Shown here in pieces: positions 16,057 through 25,817 of a stretch of 58,371 nt of DNA; position 1 is the stretch's first letter, and every line of letters begins with the position of its first letter. The notes below the pieces were generated by a model. It saw nothing but the letters and a program-made list of their open reading frames with translations. It was not told the origin of the DNA and did not search any database. Source of the DNA: Akkermansia sp. (lineage in GTDB: Bacteria > Verrucomicrobiota > Verrucomicrobiia > Verrucomicrobiales > Akkermansiaceae); contig JAFYUT010000005.1 in the NCBI GenBank assembly GCA_017549485.1, positions 1 to 58,371 of the forward strand, written 5' to 3'. Made by a program: the position numbers and the translations under genes.

Positions 16057-17130
16057 TCAATAATCCTGCACAGGGGACCCGGGAGCGGGGGTATCGAGAG
16101 AGGGCACTTCAGCATTAAAGGCGCGGTTGTCGGCCAAATAATCATGCCACTCAATGAACGTCATGGGGGGACGTGCCGATAAGGGGAAACGGAACGCATT
16201 AACACGGCGTTCTACTTCCTCCAAAATATCCTCGGGCAGCTGTGTGATAGCCTCTGCAATGGATTCCAGATGCTCACAAGCATTGTGGCACACCAAGGGG
16301 AGGTCACACCCAGCACGCAAGGCAAGGGCTACGGATTGCGCTGGTGTGTATTGCTTGGCAATGGCCCCCATGCACAGATCATCCGTAAATATAATGCCAT
16401 TGTAGCCCAGTTGCGTACGCAGGAAATCCCGCACCAATGCTGGAGAAAGAGAGGTGGGCAACTCCGCATCAATTTCAGGGATAAGCACATGAGCAATCAT
16501 CATGGACGGCAGCTCAGGCATCAAAGCATGAAAAGGAATGCTTGCATCAGCCAAAAACGCATCTTTGGTACCATGCAGCACAGGGAGGTCAAAGTGAGGG
16601 TCACACTCTGCACCGCCCATACCGGGAAAATGTTTGCCGCATGTTGCCATACCTGCACGCACGTGGGCGCGGTTCCAAATACCCGCCCAAGAGGTTACAG
16701 CCTGAGAATCTGCCCCCCAGCATCGGCTGGGCAGCGCATTGGCACGGGCAGAGCCTATATCCAATACAGGCGCAAAATTGGTATTAATGCCCAGCGTATG
16801 CAGGCATTGGGCATTGTAATAAGCCGCGCGGGTAATAAGCGTGTCGTCTTGCGTGGCGCAAAGCTCGGCAGCAGATGGGTGCTGCACAAAAATATCATCT
16901 GTGCGAACTACGCGCCCGCCCTCTTGGTCGATGGCGATGATAGGCTCATCCGGCCCCGAGGTGAGGGCGCGCAGCTCGTCCGTCAGCTCACGAACTAATT
17001 CATAATCCGTGATATTGCGAGAAAATAAGATGAAGCCCGCCGGTTGCAGGCGAGTAAAAAGCTCTCGCTCACGAGCAGTGAGCACAGGCCCCTCTATACC
17101 TACAATGACGGGAAGCATCTCAAAATCCAT
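16057..17130 (-). CDS. nagZ: Glycoside hydrolase family 3 beta-N-acetylhexosaminidase
   Basis: 357 residues without a signal peptide, as expected for NagZ, which removes N-acetylglucosamine from muropeptides during cytoplasmic peptidoglycan recycling. Motifs: GFILFSRNITD, AIDQEGGRVVR, the conserved catalytic loop CGKHFPGMGGAECDPHFDLP (with the Asp/His dyad region) and the nucleophile segment FTDDLCMGAI. The C-terminal 60 residues after RFPLSARP are less family-like. Its ATG overlaps the stop of pyrE by one base (TAATG arrangement), indicating translational coupling. Confidence 0.9.
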   Translation of the reverse strand: MDFEMLPVIVGIEGPVLTARERELFTRLQPAGFILFSRNITDYELVRELTDELRALTSGPDEPIIAIDQEGGRVVRTDDIFVQHPSAAELCATQDDTLITRAAYYNAQCLHTLGINTNFAPVLDIGSARANALPSRCWGADSQAVTSWAGIWNRAHVRAGMATCGKHFPGMGGAECDPHFDLPVLHGTKDAFLADASIPFHALMPELPSMMIAHVLIPEIDAELPTSLSPALVRDFLRTQLGYNGIIFTDDLCMGAIAKQYTPAQSVALALRAGCDLPLVCHNACEHLESIAEAITQLPEDILEEVERRVNAFRFPLSARPPMTFIEWHDYLADNRAFNAEVPSLDTPAPGSPVQDY

Positions 17131-17696
17131 TATTTATCGCCGAAAATACTGGCGCGTGTGAACATGGGGAACACGGGGATGCCACGGCTTTCAATAGCCT
17201 CGCGTCCGCCCTCTTGGCGGTCTACCAGCACCAAGGCTGCTACAACCTTGCCACCCTCTGCCTCAATGGCATCAATGGCTTTAAGGGTAGAGCCGCCCGT
17301 GGTGATAACATCGTCCACCACAATCACCTGCTGCCCGGCAGAGAAGTTACCCTCAATGCGCTTGCCACGGCCGTGGTCCTTGGCCTCTTTGCGCACGGTG
17401 AAGACGCACAGGGGCTTCTCAGCAGAGGCAGAGTACATACCGATGGCAAGGGAGATGGGGTCTGCCCCCATGGTCATACCGCCAATAGCGGTAGCCTCAG
17501 GGAATTTGGGCAGAATCTCCTCTTGCACCAGCTGCCAGCCTACCTCACCGATGAGGTTGGCACCACGGGCATCCAAAGCCGTTACACGGCAGTCGCAGTA
17601 CAAGTCGCTCTCCTTACCGGAGGCAAGAATAAAATGACCGGTCTTGATGGACTTTGCCAGCAAGATCTCAAGCAATTCAGATTTGGCTTTACTCAT
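17130..17696 (-). CDS. pyrE: Orotate phosphoribosyltransferase
   Basis: About 188 residues. It joins orotate and PRPP to make OMP in pyrimidine synthesis. The PRPP-binding motif VVDDVITTGGST is intact and GHFILASGKESDLYCDCR matches the family N-terminus. Two ATG codons compete: 17705 directly abuts a TAGAAT box, so 17696, nine bases from the box, is preferred. The gene is coupled to nagZ. Confidence 0.93.
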   Translation of the reverse strand: MSKAKSELLEILLAKSIKTGHFILASGKESDLYCDCRVTALDARGANLIGEVGWQLVQEEILPKFPEATAIGGMTMGADPISLAIGMYSASAEKPLCVFTVRKEAKDHGRGKRIEGNFSAGQQVIVVDDVITTGGSTLKAIDAIEAEGGKVVAALVLVDRQEGGREAIESRGIPVFPMFTRASIFGDK

Positions 17697-17705
17697 GACG
17701 CCCAT

Positions 17706-17734
17706 ATTCTACCCCGCAACGCCCGAGATTGCAA
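17706..17734 (-). promoter_or_regulatory. Promoter of pyrE-nagZ, nearly leaderless
   Basis: Read on the minus strand: TTGCAA, a 17-base spacer and TAGAAT. The -10 ends 9 bases before ATG 17696. Confidence 0.65.
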
Positions 17735-17776
17735 TACAAAAGACACCAAACTACCAACTATTGAGCTGATTAGGTC

Positions 17777-17805
17777 TTGAATTTTCTTTATCGGTTTGAT
17801 ATAAA
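17777..17805 (+). promoter_or_regulatory. Promoter of the small membrane protein at 17832
   Basis: TTGAAT (17777-17782), a 17-base spacer and TATAAA (17800-17805). This one has a normal leader of about 20 bases. Confidence 0.6.
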
Positions 17806-17831
17806 GCAGGTCAAAGCAAGCCAATTCTTTT

Positions 17832-18155
17832 ATGAAACAAATCAAAATAAGCATCTTGGTGATAACGGTAATACTGTTTTCTGCTTTTATTTACACCACA
17901 ACACGCCTTTTCTGTACGGATATTCACCTGACATGCATTGATGGTAAAGTATGCCCCTGTGAAATTGGTAGAGTTCAGGAAACTTCCCCCAATCAATTCC
18001 GTATCTATATTCCCAAAGCCGCCGGAGAAACGCTCTACGTCGATACGGATTCTTTATATGATGGAGCATTGAGCATAGATGCCTACGTTCTCCCCTGGTT
18101 CGGTAGAATACAAGTTAAACCGGATGATGCGGGATATGCCGTTATCTCCAAATAA
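17832..18155 (+). CDS. Small membrane-anchored protein of unknown function
   Basis: 107 residues. One N-terminal hydrophobic helix (ISILVITVILFSAFIYTTT) acts as an anchor or uncleaved signal. The rest is a small soluble domain with a Cys cluster (LFCTDIHLTCIDGKVCPCEIG) that could form disulfides. No family recognised. It is divergent from pyrE and convergent with the lipoprotein at 18185. Confidence 0.6.
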   Translation: MKQIKISILVITVILFSAFIYTTTRLFCTDIHLTCIDGKVCPCEIGRVQETSPNQFRIYIPKAAGETLYVDTDSLYDGALSIDAYVLPWFGRIQVKPDDAGYAVISK

Positions 18156-18184
18156 TTTTGCCGAACAGCTTCACGCAGCTGGGG

Positions 18185-18709
18185 TTACCCACCGAACGCT
18201 GTAGATTTCAGCACGCTTACCAAATTAAAAGGAAGCTCTACAACGCCACATACAAGAGCTGCGGGAAATGCATACAAGGCTCGCCATGAAAGATTACAAC
18301 ACTCCGTTGTATCAAACTCTGATACGGGGAATCGCAGTTTTCGTTTAACGGTAGGGGCGTGAGACAATACTTGCCAGTTACTCCCCTCTGCATACCTTAC
18401 GGTATAATCATTTTCAACAACTTCACGGTATACAACCTCCCCCTCAGAACCGGGAATCACACGCTCATACCATTTACCCGGGCCTACAATCACTTCACGC
18501 ATGCTCGCGTACGCAGTATCGCGCACATTACGGCTCTGAACGCGTTGCCCCTTTACATAATTTTTTCCGGATTGACGGTAGCATGTGTCTTGCTCAGAAA
18601 TGCGCACAGATTCATTAACCAAGCCGTGTTCCACACAGCGCAAGGAGTTTACATAACAAGAATTGAGCAAAAAGATAGATATGCCTATAGCAAAGAATTT
18701 GAGTTTCAT
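18185..18709 (-). CDS. Lipoprotein of unknown function
   Basis: 174 residues with a clear lipobox (FLLNSC) after a short hydrophobic segment. The C-terminus ends in a hydrophobic stretch with YAFPAALVCGVVELPFNLVS. A similar pattern (LRWVAEVVDIPLSIIATPV) closes the lipoprotein at 35106-35699, suggesting a distant family resembling YceK-type lipoproteins with their D-x-P-x-S/N segment. It lies 29 bases downstream of rimO on the same strand. Confidence 0.65.
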   Translation of the reverse strand: MKLKFFAIGISIFLLNSCYVNSLRCVEHGLVNESVRISEQDTCYRQSGKNYVKGQRVQSRNVRDTAYASMREVIVGPGKWYERVIPGSEGEVVYREVVENDYTVRYAEGSNWQVLSHAPTVKRKLRFPVSEFDTTECCNLSWRALYAFPAALVCGVVELPFNLVSVLKSTAFGG

Positions 18710-18738
18710 GAGAACACGCAGCTTACGGCAATACGGCC

Positions 18739-20118
18739 TTACTCTTCTTCCTCAGGCATATCAACGGCTCCTTCTGCAAAGAGCTCGTAGGCAATAGAAT
18801 CGGTTATGAGCACATCGGCAAACTCGCCGACGGGCAAAGTGGGGTCTACGTGAATGGTTCCGTCAACATCCGGCGCATCCCACGGGCCGCGGGCAATACC
18901 GGGGGCATCCACCAACACGCGGATGGTTTGGCCCACGCATTCTTGCCCGATTTCATCTGCAATACCGGCCAAAATCATGGATAACTCATTGGCACGGCGT
19001 TTGCGGGTGGCATGGTGCACTTGGTTCTTCATCTTGGCGGCCAAAGACCCCTCTTCCTTAGAATAGGGGAATACACCGGCACGCTCAAAACGGAACTCGC
19101 GGATAAAGTCTCGCAGCTCGGCGTGGTCGTCCTCATTTTCACCGGGCAAACCACTGATGAAAGTGGTACGCAGACCGATACCGGGCACGGCAGCACGGAG
19201 GTCGCGGATGAGTTTACGGATGTAGTCACCATCCGTCTTACGGCGTTGCTCCTCAAGAATATGAGCAGAAATATGCTGCAAGGGGATATCCACATACTTC
19301 ACCACCTTATCGCAGGTAGCAAACACATCTATGAGCTCTTGGCTCCAATGGGCGGGGTGGGTATACAACACGCGCACCCAGAACTCACCCGGCAGGGCGT
19401 TAATTTCTCTCAACAGCGTGGCCAGGGATTCCCCCTTGGCGGAGTCTACACCGCTGGTCTTGGTGGCCCCTCCCTCCCACTTATCCATACCGTAATAGGT
19501 GGTATCTTGGGCAATAAGGTTGATTTCTTTCACCCCGGCCTCCACCAAGGCGCGCACCTCTCGCATAATACTGCTTTGCGGGCGGCTGCGGTGACCGCCG
19601 CGAATACGCGGTATCACACAATAAGCGCAAGCGTGGTTGCAGCCCTCTGCAATTTTTACATAGGCAAAATGATTGCCCGTAAGGCGGTAACGCGTATCAC
19701 CGAAATCAGGCATCAATTTTGAAACCTTGGTGCTGTACACCTTCTCTGCCGTACCGGCCAGGCAAGCATGGGTAATATCTGCAACCTCAAGCACCTTATC
19801 CACACCGATAAAGCAATCTACCTCCGGCATGAGTTTCACTAAATCCGTTGCATAACGCTGGGACAAACAACCCGCCACCAAAATCTTTTGAGCAGCAGGG
19901 GCTTCGCCGGCCTCTCGGGCGCGGGTGGCAGCAAAGATGGTATCAATGGCTTCCTGTTTGGCAGGGTCAATGAATGCACATGTATTAATAATAAGGGCAT
20001 CCGCCTGCTCGGGCTCCACCTTGGTAAAGCCGGCATTCAAAAGACGGTCTGCCATGACCTCGGAATCCACCAGATTCTTGGCACAGCCCAGAGAAATAAT
20101 TGCAAAACTTGCTGCCAT
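18739..20118 (-). CDS. rimO: Ribosomal protein S12 methylthiotransferase
   Basis: 459 residues. It adds a methylthio group to an Asp of ribosomal protein S12 using two 4Fe-4S clusters. The N-terminal UPF0004 domain has Cys12 (SLGCAKNLVDSE), Cys47 (INTCAFI) and Cys84 (VAGCLSQRY). The radical SAM motif is CNHACAYC (Cys160, 164, 167) followed by IPRIRGGHRSRP, characteristic of RimO rather than MiaB. A C-terminal TRAM domain is present. ATG 20118 is preferred to the GTG two codons upstream because a TAGGCT box ends 6 bases before it. Confidence 0.95.
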   Translation of the reverse strand: MAASFAIISLGCAKNLVDSEVMADRLLNAGFTKVEPEQADALIINTCAFIDPAKQEAIDTIFAATRAREAGEAPAAQKILVAGCLSQRYATDLVKLMPEVDCFIGVDKVLEVADITHACLAGTAEKVYSTKVSKLMPDFGDTRYRLTGNHFAYVKIAEGCNHACAYCVIPRIRGGHRSRPQSSIMREVRALVEAGVKEINLIAQDTTYYGMDKWEGGATKTSGVDSAKGESLATLLREINALPGEFWVRVLYTHPAHWSQELIDVFATCDKVVKYVDIPLQHISAHILEEQRRKTDGDYIRKLIRDLRAAVPGIGLRTTFISGLPGENEDDHAELRDFIREFRFERAGVFPYSKEEGSLAAKMKNQVHHATRKRRANELSMILAGIADEIGQECVGQTIRVLVDAPGIARGPWDAPDVDGTIHVDPTLPVGEFADVLITDSIAYELFAEGAVDMPEEEE

Positions 20119-20204
20119 GCCCACAGCCTAGCATAATTTCCCCCGTTTGAAAAGCGCAAAGTATGCACAATCAAAGAGAAAAAAGGGGCTATTCTTCCGC
20201 GTTT

Positions 20205-21125
20205 TTACATTCGGCAACGGACGCCCCACATAAAAAAGCCTTTCAGCTCGGGCAATTTATTAAAGAACGCCTCCAGGGCTTCCTTGCGTTCTATTTCTAA
20301 CACAGTCATATCTTTTTCTTCAGCGGTTAGATACACAGGCCGGGGCAATTTTTGTGCAGATACGGCTTGCCGATAGGCACAGGCCAATGCAGCCACACGC
20401 AAGCGGTCCGCCTCCCCCCCCTGCAAGAGGTAATCGAGCCACGACTCCAATTCCTTGAGTTTCTCCACACAAGCCGCAGCATCTTCCGACAAGCACACAT
20501 CATAAAACTCTTCGAAAAAGAGATAAGCGGTTTTGTAATCCTTGGCCAAGCGGTAGTCCAACAAGCGGCGAGGCACAGGCAAATAAGCATCGCCCCCGAA
20601 CAGGGTCAACAGTTCACGCAAAGCCGACTCTTCCTCTGCACTTAACTGCGGATGTTGCAACGCCTCAACGATAAAATCGCTCAACTCTGCCACAAGCTCC
20701 AACCCACAGAGGGAGGATTGCAGCACAGCATCCCCGTTATGCTCTACCATATAAGAATATTTCACCCAATCGCTCTGCCAGGCAATAGCATCGGCCAACA
20801 AAACCAACTGCCGCAATTCTGTTGCAGGCAAGGCTCGCAAACGCGCGCATACCGGGCGCAAGCTCTCCGTTACGGCTTTCACTACATCTACACAGGCAGC
20901 TTTGTTAGAGGGGGCATTCTCTTGAGCCCAATAAACAGCATGAACTCTCGCCAATTCACGATACACCGCCTGAACATCCTGCAAATGCGCCTCCATAGGG
21001 GTGGCTGCTTGCGATTCCGCAGATTGACTTAACTTTAAGTCCGAGGCATCCCATTCGAACTCCGGCTCTGCAGCGTTACCACAAAGCCCCGCCGCCAAAG
21101 CACATAACATGAGCTGCGTTTTCAT
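20205..21125 (-). CDS. Exported helical protein, short paralogue of the 21182 gene product
   Basis: 306 residues: signal peptide MKTQLMLCALAAGLCGNAAE, then a mainly helical mature region. The segment LRPVCARLRALPATELRQLVLLADAI matches IRPMVVRMRALPAARVKEACLLAHRI in the upstream neighbour. The similarity continues through LSAEEESALRELLTLFGGD against ITPQALAVLQEFVEACGGE. It therefore corresponds to the N-terminal half of the larger protein. Function unknown. Met 21125 is chosen because the signal peptide starts there. The C-terminus (FFMWGVRCRM) corresponds to the point where the longer protein continues, so it may be a truncated duplicate. Confidence 0.7.
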   Translation of the reverse strand: MKTQLMLCALAAGLCGNAAEPEFEWDASDLKLSQSAESQAATPMEAHLQDVQAVYRELARVHAVYWAQENAPSNKAACVDVVKAVTESLRPVCARLRALPATELRQLVLLADAIAWQSDWVKYSYMVEHNGDAVLQSSLCGLELVAELSDFIVEALQHPQLSAEEESALRELLTLFGGDAYLPVPRRLLDYRLAKDYKTAYLFFEEFYDVCLSEDAAACVEKLKELESWLDYLLQGGEADRLRVAALACAYRQAVSAQKLPRPVYLTAEEKDMTVLEIERKEALEAFFNKLPELKGFFMWGVRCRM

Positions 21126-21181
21126 GTTTCGTATCATAACACAATATCATCAACAAATCAACCGACACACACGCCATTTTT

Positions 21182-22951
21182 TCATTTTCCCGTAGCGCGA
21201 ACTACTTCTGTACTCATGGTTCCGGTTGCCACATCATAACAATGCCATTTGGATTCTCCCGATAACCCGGTACCAAAGCGGATTTTCAACCCGGAAGCTT
21301 CCTCCTCCTCATCGTCATCAATCTCCCAACGTGGGGACGTATAAAGCGGGGCAGACTGCCACTCTGCGCGGGCATTCACCGGGGTAGCTTGGCTCCAATC
21401 AAAATCCGGTTTATCCAAATCATCCACACGCACCAACAAAAACCCGGCATGCAACCCCACCGGCAACAGCAAGTATTCCCCATCGGGAGACCACGGCTCA
21501 TCTACCGTCAACACACTCGGCGACACATTTTGGGAGCGATACTCCAAAACCTCGTCTCGCGCTACTGTTTTAACACGTATCAACGGGCTATACCCCGGGT
21601 GGGTAGCATCTACCAAATCCGCAGCCTCGGCGGCGTAAAACTCTACCCAGGTCTGCAAAGCCTGCGGGTGCGACAATCGGCACACCACATCCACAAAATA
21701 GAGAGGCTTACCTAAAGCATCCGTTGCCAAAGGATTTTTAGGGCGCACGGCAAGCAAAAAGTTGCTTACCCCGCACTCCTCACAAAAGCGCATCAAGTCC
21801 TGCACCTCGGGCGAGGCTATATCCTCGTACTTCTCCAACACAAAACGCACAAAAAAATCCCAATCATCCACTTCTTCCAATTCGTAGGCGCGCAGCTCGT
21901 CTAAGGAAATCTCCTGACATCCGTCCAACACCAGACGCGGCGGTGCATTCTGTTGCAAAAACACCTCTATACCCAAAACCTCCCCATACTCTGTAGCGGC
22001 ATGGTAATCCGGCTGCGGTGCCGCCGGGCGTACCTCCTGCCATTCGGCGGTTTTCAGTGCCAAGGTACTCAAAGCCGGTAACTGCTCAAAAAAAGGCTGA
22101 AGGGCTTGCATGCGGGCCTCGGTTCTGCAAGTAAGGGGCATCACAGGATTGGGGTAGGGTTTGGGGGGAACATAATCTGTTTCCCACAGGTCAATCAAGG
22201 CTGCGCGAAAGGTCGGCACAAGGGCATTAACGCGCAGTAACTCATTTGGATTGTCTCTGCACAATTGCTGCAAGTCTCCGCGCAAACGCGCTAATAACAA
22301 CAGGCTCTGAGCCTCATTTTCCGTAGAAACAGCGGCACAAAACCCCTTAAAAAACGCAAGCGCAGCCAAGCTATCTTGTTTACACTCCGGGCCGGCATCG
22401 GCAACAGCCTCTTTCTGCCACGCCATCACATGCCGCATGGTTTCCTCCCCGCCACACGCCTCCACAAACTCCTGCAATACGGCAAGTGCCTGCGGCGTTA
22501 TCTGCTCTTGACTCCCCGTCAACTGCAAGACTTCATCAAAAAGAATCGCCACGGCATCCAATCCAACATTATCCGGGGCCTCGAGCTCCCACTCCCATTC
22601 TCCCAGATACACACCATACAAATATTGCTCCTGGCACAAAATACGGTGCGCCAACAAACAAGCTTCCTTCACCCGCGCCGCAGGCAACGCTCGCATGCGT
22701 ACCACCATGGGACGAATACGAGCAGCGACCTCTTTCAGTTCGTCCAACAATGGCTCCTCCCCCGGTTGCACAGCACGCCCGGGGAACGAATAATTCGGCA
22801 ACGCCTCATAAAAAGCCATCACGTCCTGTAACATCTCAGCGGTTGAGACCTCCTCCCGGGCAACACTCACCGGCATAGCCTCCTCTGCCGCAACAATTGC
22901 TTGCAGCGGCGACAATAATAACATTAGAGCAACAAACGTTTTCATCTTCAT
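21182..22951 (-). CDS. Large exported protein of unknown function
   Basis: 589 residues with a signal peptide (MKMKTFVALMLLLSPLQAIVAAEE). The N-terminal half (about 30-300) is helical and paralogous to the next gene. The C-terminal half (about 310-589) is different, with mixed segments such as PPRLVLDGCQEISLDELRAY and LLLPVGLHAGFLLVRVDDLD. An acidic stretch (DDDEEEEASG) lies near the end. No known domain recognised. The C-terminal part reads like an extracytoplasmic beta domain, but that is only an impression from the alternating hydrophobic pattern. It lies 56 bases upstream of its paralogue, probably in one operon. Confidence 0.7.
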   Translation of the reverse strand: MKMKTFVALMLLLSPLQAIVAAEEAMPVSVAREEVSTAEMLQDVMAFYEALPNYSFPGRAVQPGEEPLLDELKEVAARIRPMVVRMRALPAARVKEACLLAHRILCQEQYLYGVYLGEWEWELEAPDNVGLDAVAILFDEVLQLTGSQEQITPQALAVLQEFVEACGGEETMRHVMAWQKEAVADAGPECKQDSLAALAFFKGFCAAVSTENEAQSLLLLARLRGDLQQLCRDNPNELLRVNALVPTFRAALIDLWETDYVPPKPYPNPVMPLTCRTEARMQALQPFFEQLPALSTLALKTAEWQEVRPAAPQPDYHAATEYGEVLGIEVFLQQNAPPRLVLDGCQEISLDELRAYELEEVDDWDFFVRFVLEKYEDIASPEVQDLMRFCEECGVSNFLLAVRPKNPLATDALGKPLYFVDVVCRLSHPQALQTWVEFYAAEAADLVDATHPGYSPLIRVKTVARDEVLEYRSQNVSPSVLTVDEPWSPDGEYLLLPVGLHAGFLLVRVDDLDKPDFDWSQATPVNARAEWQSAPLYTSPRWEIDDDEEEEASGLKIRFGTGLSGESKWHCYDVATGTMSTEVVRATGK

Positions 22952-23035
22952 CTATATTAATGCATTCTACATGAAAATCCGCAACTTTTTTTCTAAAAAA
23001 TTTCTCTATGCTCAATTTTTTGACTAAGCCCCCAC

Positions 23036-23593
23036 CTAAACGGGAGATAACACAGCTTGCTCAAAATCTTGCCACGTTTGAGCGTATACAGCAGAATCGT
23101 GGTCCGATTGGCACAGCCAACGGAACCCATAACGGCGAGAAAAACGCTCGCCGGCGGCGGTAACATTATCCGTCACCACCTCCGTGCAACGGTGGCGCAC
23201 CGGGGTATATTGAGCCACAGCCTGTTGTAACAAAAGACGCGTAAGCCCTTGCGCCCTGTATGCAGGTTCCACCACAATACAGCACAAAAACATAGGCAAG
23301 GGCGAGCCGGGGGCGGCGTATATATCCTCCACCCCATCTAAGGTAAGAAAATGGTCATTAAACTGCCCTGCCCTCAAAGCATCGTATATCTCTTGCTTCA
23401 CCGGGAATAAGTTAACAAAACCTACCACCTTGCCGGCATCTGCCGCTGCAACCACGGTGTACGGAAAACGCACATACCAGCTATAAGCCTCTTGCGGCGG
23501 CGTAATAAACTCCTCCCCATAATACAAACGCTCCAATTGCGCCATTTGCTCAAAATGCGCATCATCTAAATCTGCCAAAATCCGAACACTCAT
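23036..23593 (-). CDS. GNAT-family N-acetyltransferase
   Basis: About 185 residues. The acetyl-CoA-binding region [21 protein letters not shown] carries the R/Q-x-x-G-x-G/T pattern of GNAT motif A, followed by a late motif with [14 protein letters not shown]. The acceptor is unknown. The start at 23593 is chosen from a TTGACG-17-TATAAT promoter directly upstream. Genes further upstream are divergent (gadB). Confidence 0.8.
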   Translation of the reverse strand: MSVRILADLDDAHFEQMAQLERLYYGEEFITPPQEAYSWYVRFPYTVVAAADAGKVVGFVNLFPVKQEIYDALRAGQFNDHFLTLDGVEDIYAAPGSPLPMFLCCIVVEPAYRAQGLTRLLLQQAVAQYTPVRHRCTEVVTDNVTAAGERFSRRYGFRWLCQSDHDSAVYAQTWQDFEQAVLSPV

Positions 23594-23606
23594 ACCGCGT
23601 GCCTGC

Positions 23607-23635
23607 ATTATAACAAAGCAACCACGCCGCGTCAA
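23607..23635 (-). promoter_or_regulatory. Promoter of the GNAT gene
   Basis: On the minus strand: TTGACG, a 17-base spacer and a perfect TATAAT. The -10 ends 13 bases before ATG 23593, giving a leader of about 6 bases. Confidence 0.7.
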
Positions 23636-23701
23636 ACAAGCAAAAAAAAAGCCATGCCTGTTTTTGAAAAAAAATGCGCAAAGCGGTGTCATCATTCATA
23701 T

Positions 23702-25087
23702 ATGAAAAGCTCCATCGATAAAGATAACATCAGCATATTCGGCTCAAGCGATGTTGCCAAACCATTGCCAAGCAAGCAGTTCCCTAAAGGAGCCATGCAT
23801 GCCGAAGAATGTTTTCAACTGATACGAGATGAATTAATGCTGGATGGCAATGCCCGCCAAAATCTGGCCACGTTCTGTCAAACATGGGATGACCCGCAGG
23901 TGCACAAGCTTATGGACTTTAGCATCAGCAAAAACATGATAGATAAGGATGAATATCCGCAATGCGCTGAAATTGAACAGCGTTGCGTACGTATGATTGC
24001 CGACCTTTGGAATGCCCCCGACCTGAACGATGTCATTGGCTGCTCCACCATCGGCTCAAGCGAAGCTTGCATGCTGGGAGGCATGGCCGCCCTGCACCGC
24101 TGGCGTGCGCGTCGCAAAAAAGAAGGTAAACCGACGGATAAACCGAACTTGGTATGCGGCCCCGTACAAATTTGCTGGCACAAGTTCTGCCGCTATTGGG
24201 ATGTAGAAATCAGAGAGGTGCCCATGAGCCCCGATAGTTTCTGCATGAATGTAGAAGAAATGCTCAAGCGTGTAGATGAAAACACGATTTGCGTGGTACC
24301 CACTTTCGGCGTTACCTACACGGGACAATACGAATTCCCCGAGCCTATTTGCCAAGCACTTGATAAACTGGCTGCCGGTGGTGGCCCGGATGTAGATGTG
24401 CACGTAGATGGTGCCAGTGGCGGATTCTTGGCCCCGTTCCTGGCCCCGGAGATTCGATTCGACTTCCGCCTGCCACGCATCAAATCCATCAGCTCAAGTG
24501 GTCATAAATATGGCTTGGCACCGGTAGGGTGTGGTTGGGTTATCTGGCGCAGTGTTGCCGACATGCCCTCAGAATTGGCATTTGCCGTCAATTACTTAGG
24601 CGGCAGCATACCCACCATTGCCCTCAATTTCTCACGCCCGGCAGGTCAAGTCATCTCGCAGTACTACACTTTTGTGCATTTGGGTAAAGAAGGATACAAG
24701 AGAGTGCACCAAGCCGCCTACGATGTAGCCGCCTATTTGCACAAAAAGATTGCCAAACTGGGTAAGTTTGAGTTCATTGCCACCGGCAATCCGCAGACGG
24801 ATATACCGGCCGTGTGTTTCTACATGAAAAAAGGCTACGACCCGGGATACAACCTCTACGAGCTTTCAGACCGCTTACGCACCCGTGGTTGGCAAGTACC
24901 GGCATTCAGCCTACCGGCCAATGTTCAGGACATTGTGGTCATGCGCGTTATGGTACGCCGCGGCGTCACCATGGACATGGCAGACCTGCTGCTGAAAGAT
25001 ATGGAGCGGGGTATGGAATTTCTGAGCAAGCACCGCCCCGGTGTTCATACCGATGAAAAAGAAGCAACGGTGTTCAAGCACACCTAA
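23702..25087 (+). CDS. gadB: Glutamate decarboxylase
   Basis: 461 residues, close to E. coli GadA/B (466). It converts glutamate to GABA and CO2, consuming a proton, and serves acid tolerance. The PLP lysine is Lys269 in [27 protein letters not shown] carries the Asp that contacts the PLP ring nitrogen. The last residues FKHT match the C-terminal tail of E. coli GadB, whose penultimate-region His takes part in pH-dependent autoinhibition, so acid-gated activity is plausible. No GadC antiporter lies beside it. The upstream region has a weak TTGAAA/TGTCAT pair 9 bases before the ATG. It converges on the next gene with a single base between stops. Confidence 0.95.
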   Translation: MKSSIDKDNISIFGSSDVAKPLPSKQFPKGAMHAEECFQLIRDELMLDGNARQNLATFCQTWDDPQVHKLMDFSISKNMIDKDEYPQCAEIEQRCVRMIADLWNAPDLNDVIGCSTIGSSEACMLGGMAALHRWRARRKKEGKPTDKPNLVCGPVQICWHKFCRYWDVEIREVPMSPDSFCMNVEEMLKRVDENTICVVPTFGVTYTGQYEFPEPICQALDKLAAGGGPDVDVHVDGASGGFLAPFLAPEIRFDFRLPRIKSISSSGHKYGLAPVGCGWVIWRSVADMPSELAFAVNYLGGSIPTIALNFSRPAGQVISQYYTFVHLGKEGYKRVHQAAYDVAAYLHKKIAKLGKFEFIATGNPQTDIPAVCFYMKKGYDPGYNLYELSDRLRTRGWQVPAFSLPANVQDIVVMRVMVRRGVTMDMADLLLKDMERGMEFLSKHRPGVHTDEKEATVFKHT

Positions 25088-25088
25088 A

Positions 25089-25817
25089 TCACTTTTCGGG
25101 TTGCAAATGCTGCTGTATCAGCTCATATAGAGACTTACTGATAGAGCCATGACGACTCAGAAAAAGAGACAGGGCATTGTCATGAATAAACTCATAGCCA
25201 AACTCATCTGTACGCAGCCCATTAAAACGCGTGTTTGAGTCGGCTTGGTCACAATGGTTCCAGCGTCCACCCCATGCAGCAATAAAATCATGGTCGGATT
25301 GAGAATTAACCACATAGGCATTGCCCCACCAGTCAACAGCAGCAGGGCGAATGGGCTGAACAACGCGGTCTGCGGGGTCAAGGGTAACCAGCAATATGCG
25401 CCCTTGCCCCGCAGTGGCAGGAGCCAAGAGCTCTGCTGTTTTCAGCGCGGTGGCAGCTCCCATACTGTGCCCTATGAGTACAACATCGGCGCGAGGGTTA
25501 CGCTGCCTAAACGCCGTAATGGAATCAGCAATGGCCTTATACCCCAAGGTTGCATCAGCAATAACGCCGCCGTTCCAGTGATAATAGGCACGCGCCTCCT
25601 TATCTGCCAACGGCGGCAAATACCGAGCCATGTATTCTATTATACCGCTGATTTCATCACCGAAACCACCTATAAACACCAGCGCAAGTTCAGCAGGCTC
25701 TGTCTGTAAAGGGCGCTGAGGGTACAAATGCTGCGCAGGCGCAGCAACAGGCTGCTCTGCCACAAGTGCAGAGCAGCCTAAAAGCATTAAAACACCGGTA
25801 TAATTAGCGACGTGCAC
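25089..25817 (-). CDS. Alpha/beta-hydrolase-like lipoprotein (lipase/esterase type)
   Basis: 242 residues. The nucleophile elbow GHSMG is preceded by ADVVLI, and an oxyanion-type segment LVFIGGFGDEISG starts the domain. A late His (FIHDNALS) may complete the triad. The N-terminus with LMLLGCSAL looks like a lipobox, so it is probably a periplasmic lipoprotein. It would start at GTG 25817, overlapping the upstream gene's end by 14 bases, which suggests translational coupling. The substrate is unknown. Confidence 0.7.
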   Translation of the reverse strand: MHVANYTGVLMLLGCSALVAEQPVAAPAQHLYPQRPLQTEPAELALVFIGGFGDEISGIIEYMARYLPPLADKEARAYYHWNGGVIADATLGYKAIADSITAFRQRNPRADVVLIGHSMGAATALKTAELLAPATAGQGRILLVTLDPADRVVQPIRPAAVDWWGNAYVVNSQSDHDFIAAWGGRWNHCDQADSNTRFNGLRTDEFGYEFIHDNALSLFLSRHGSISKSLYELIQQHLQPEK

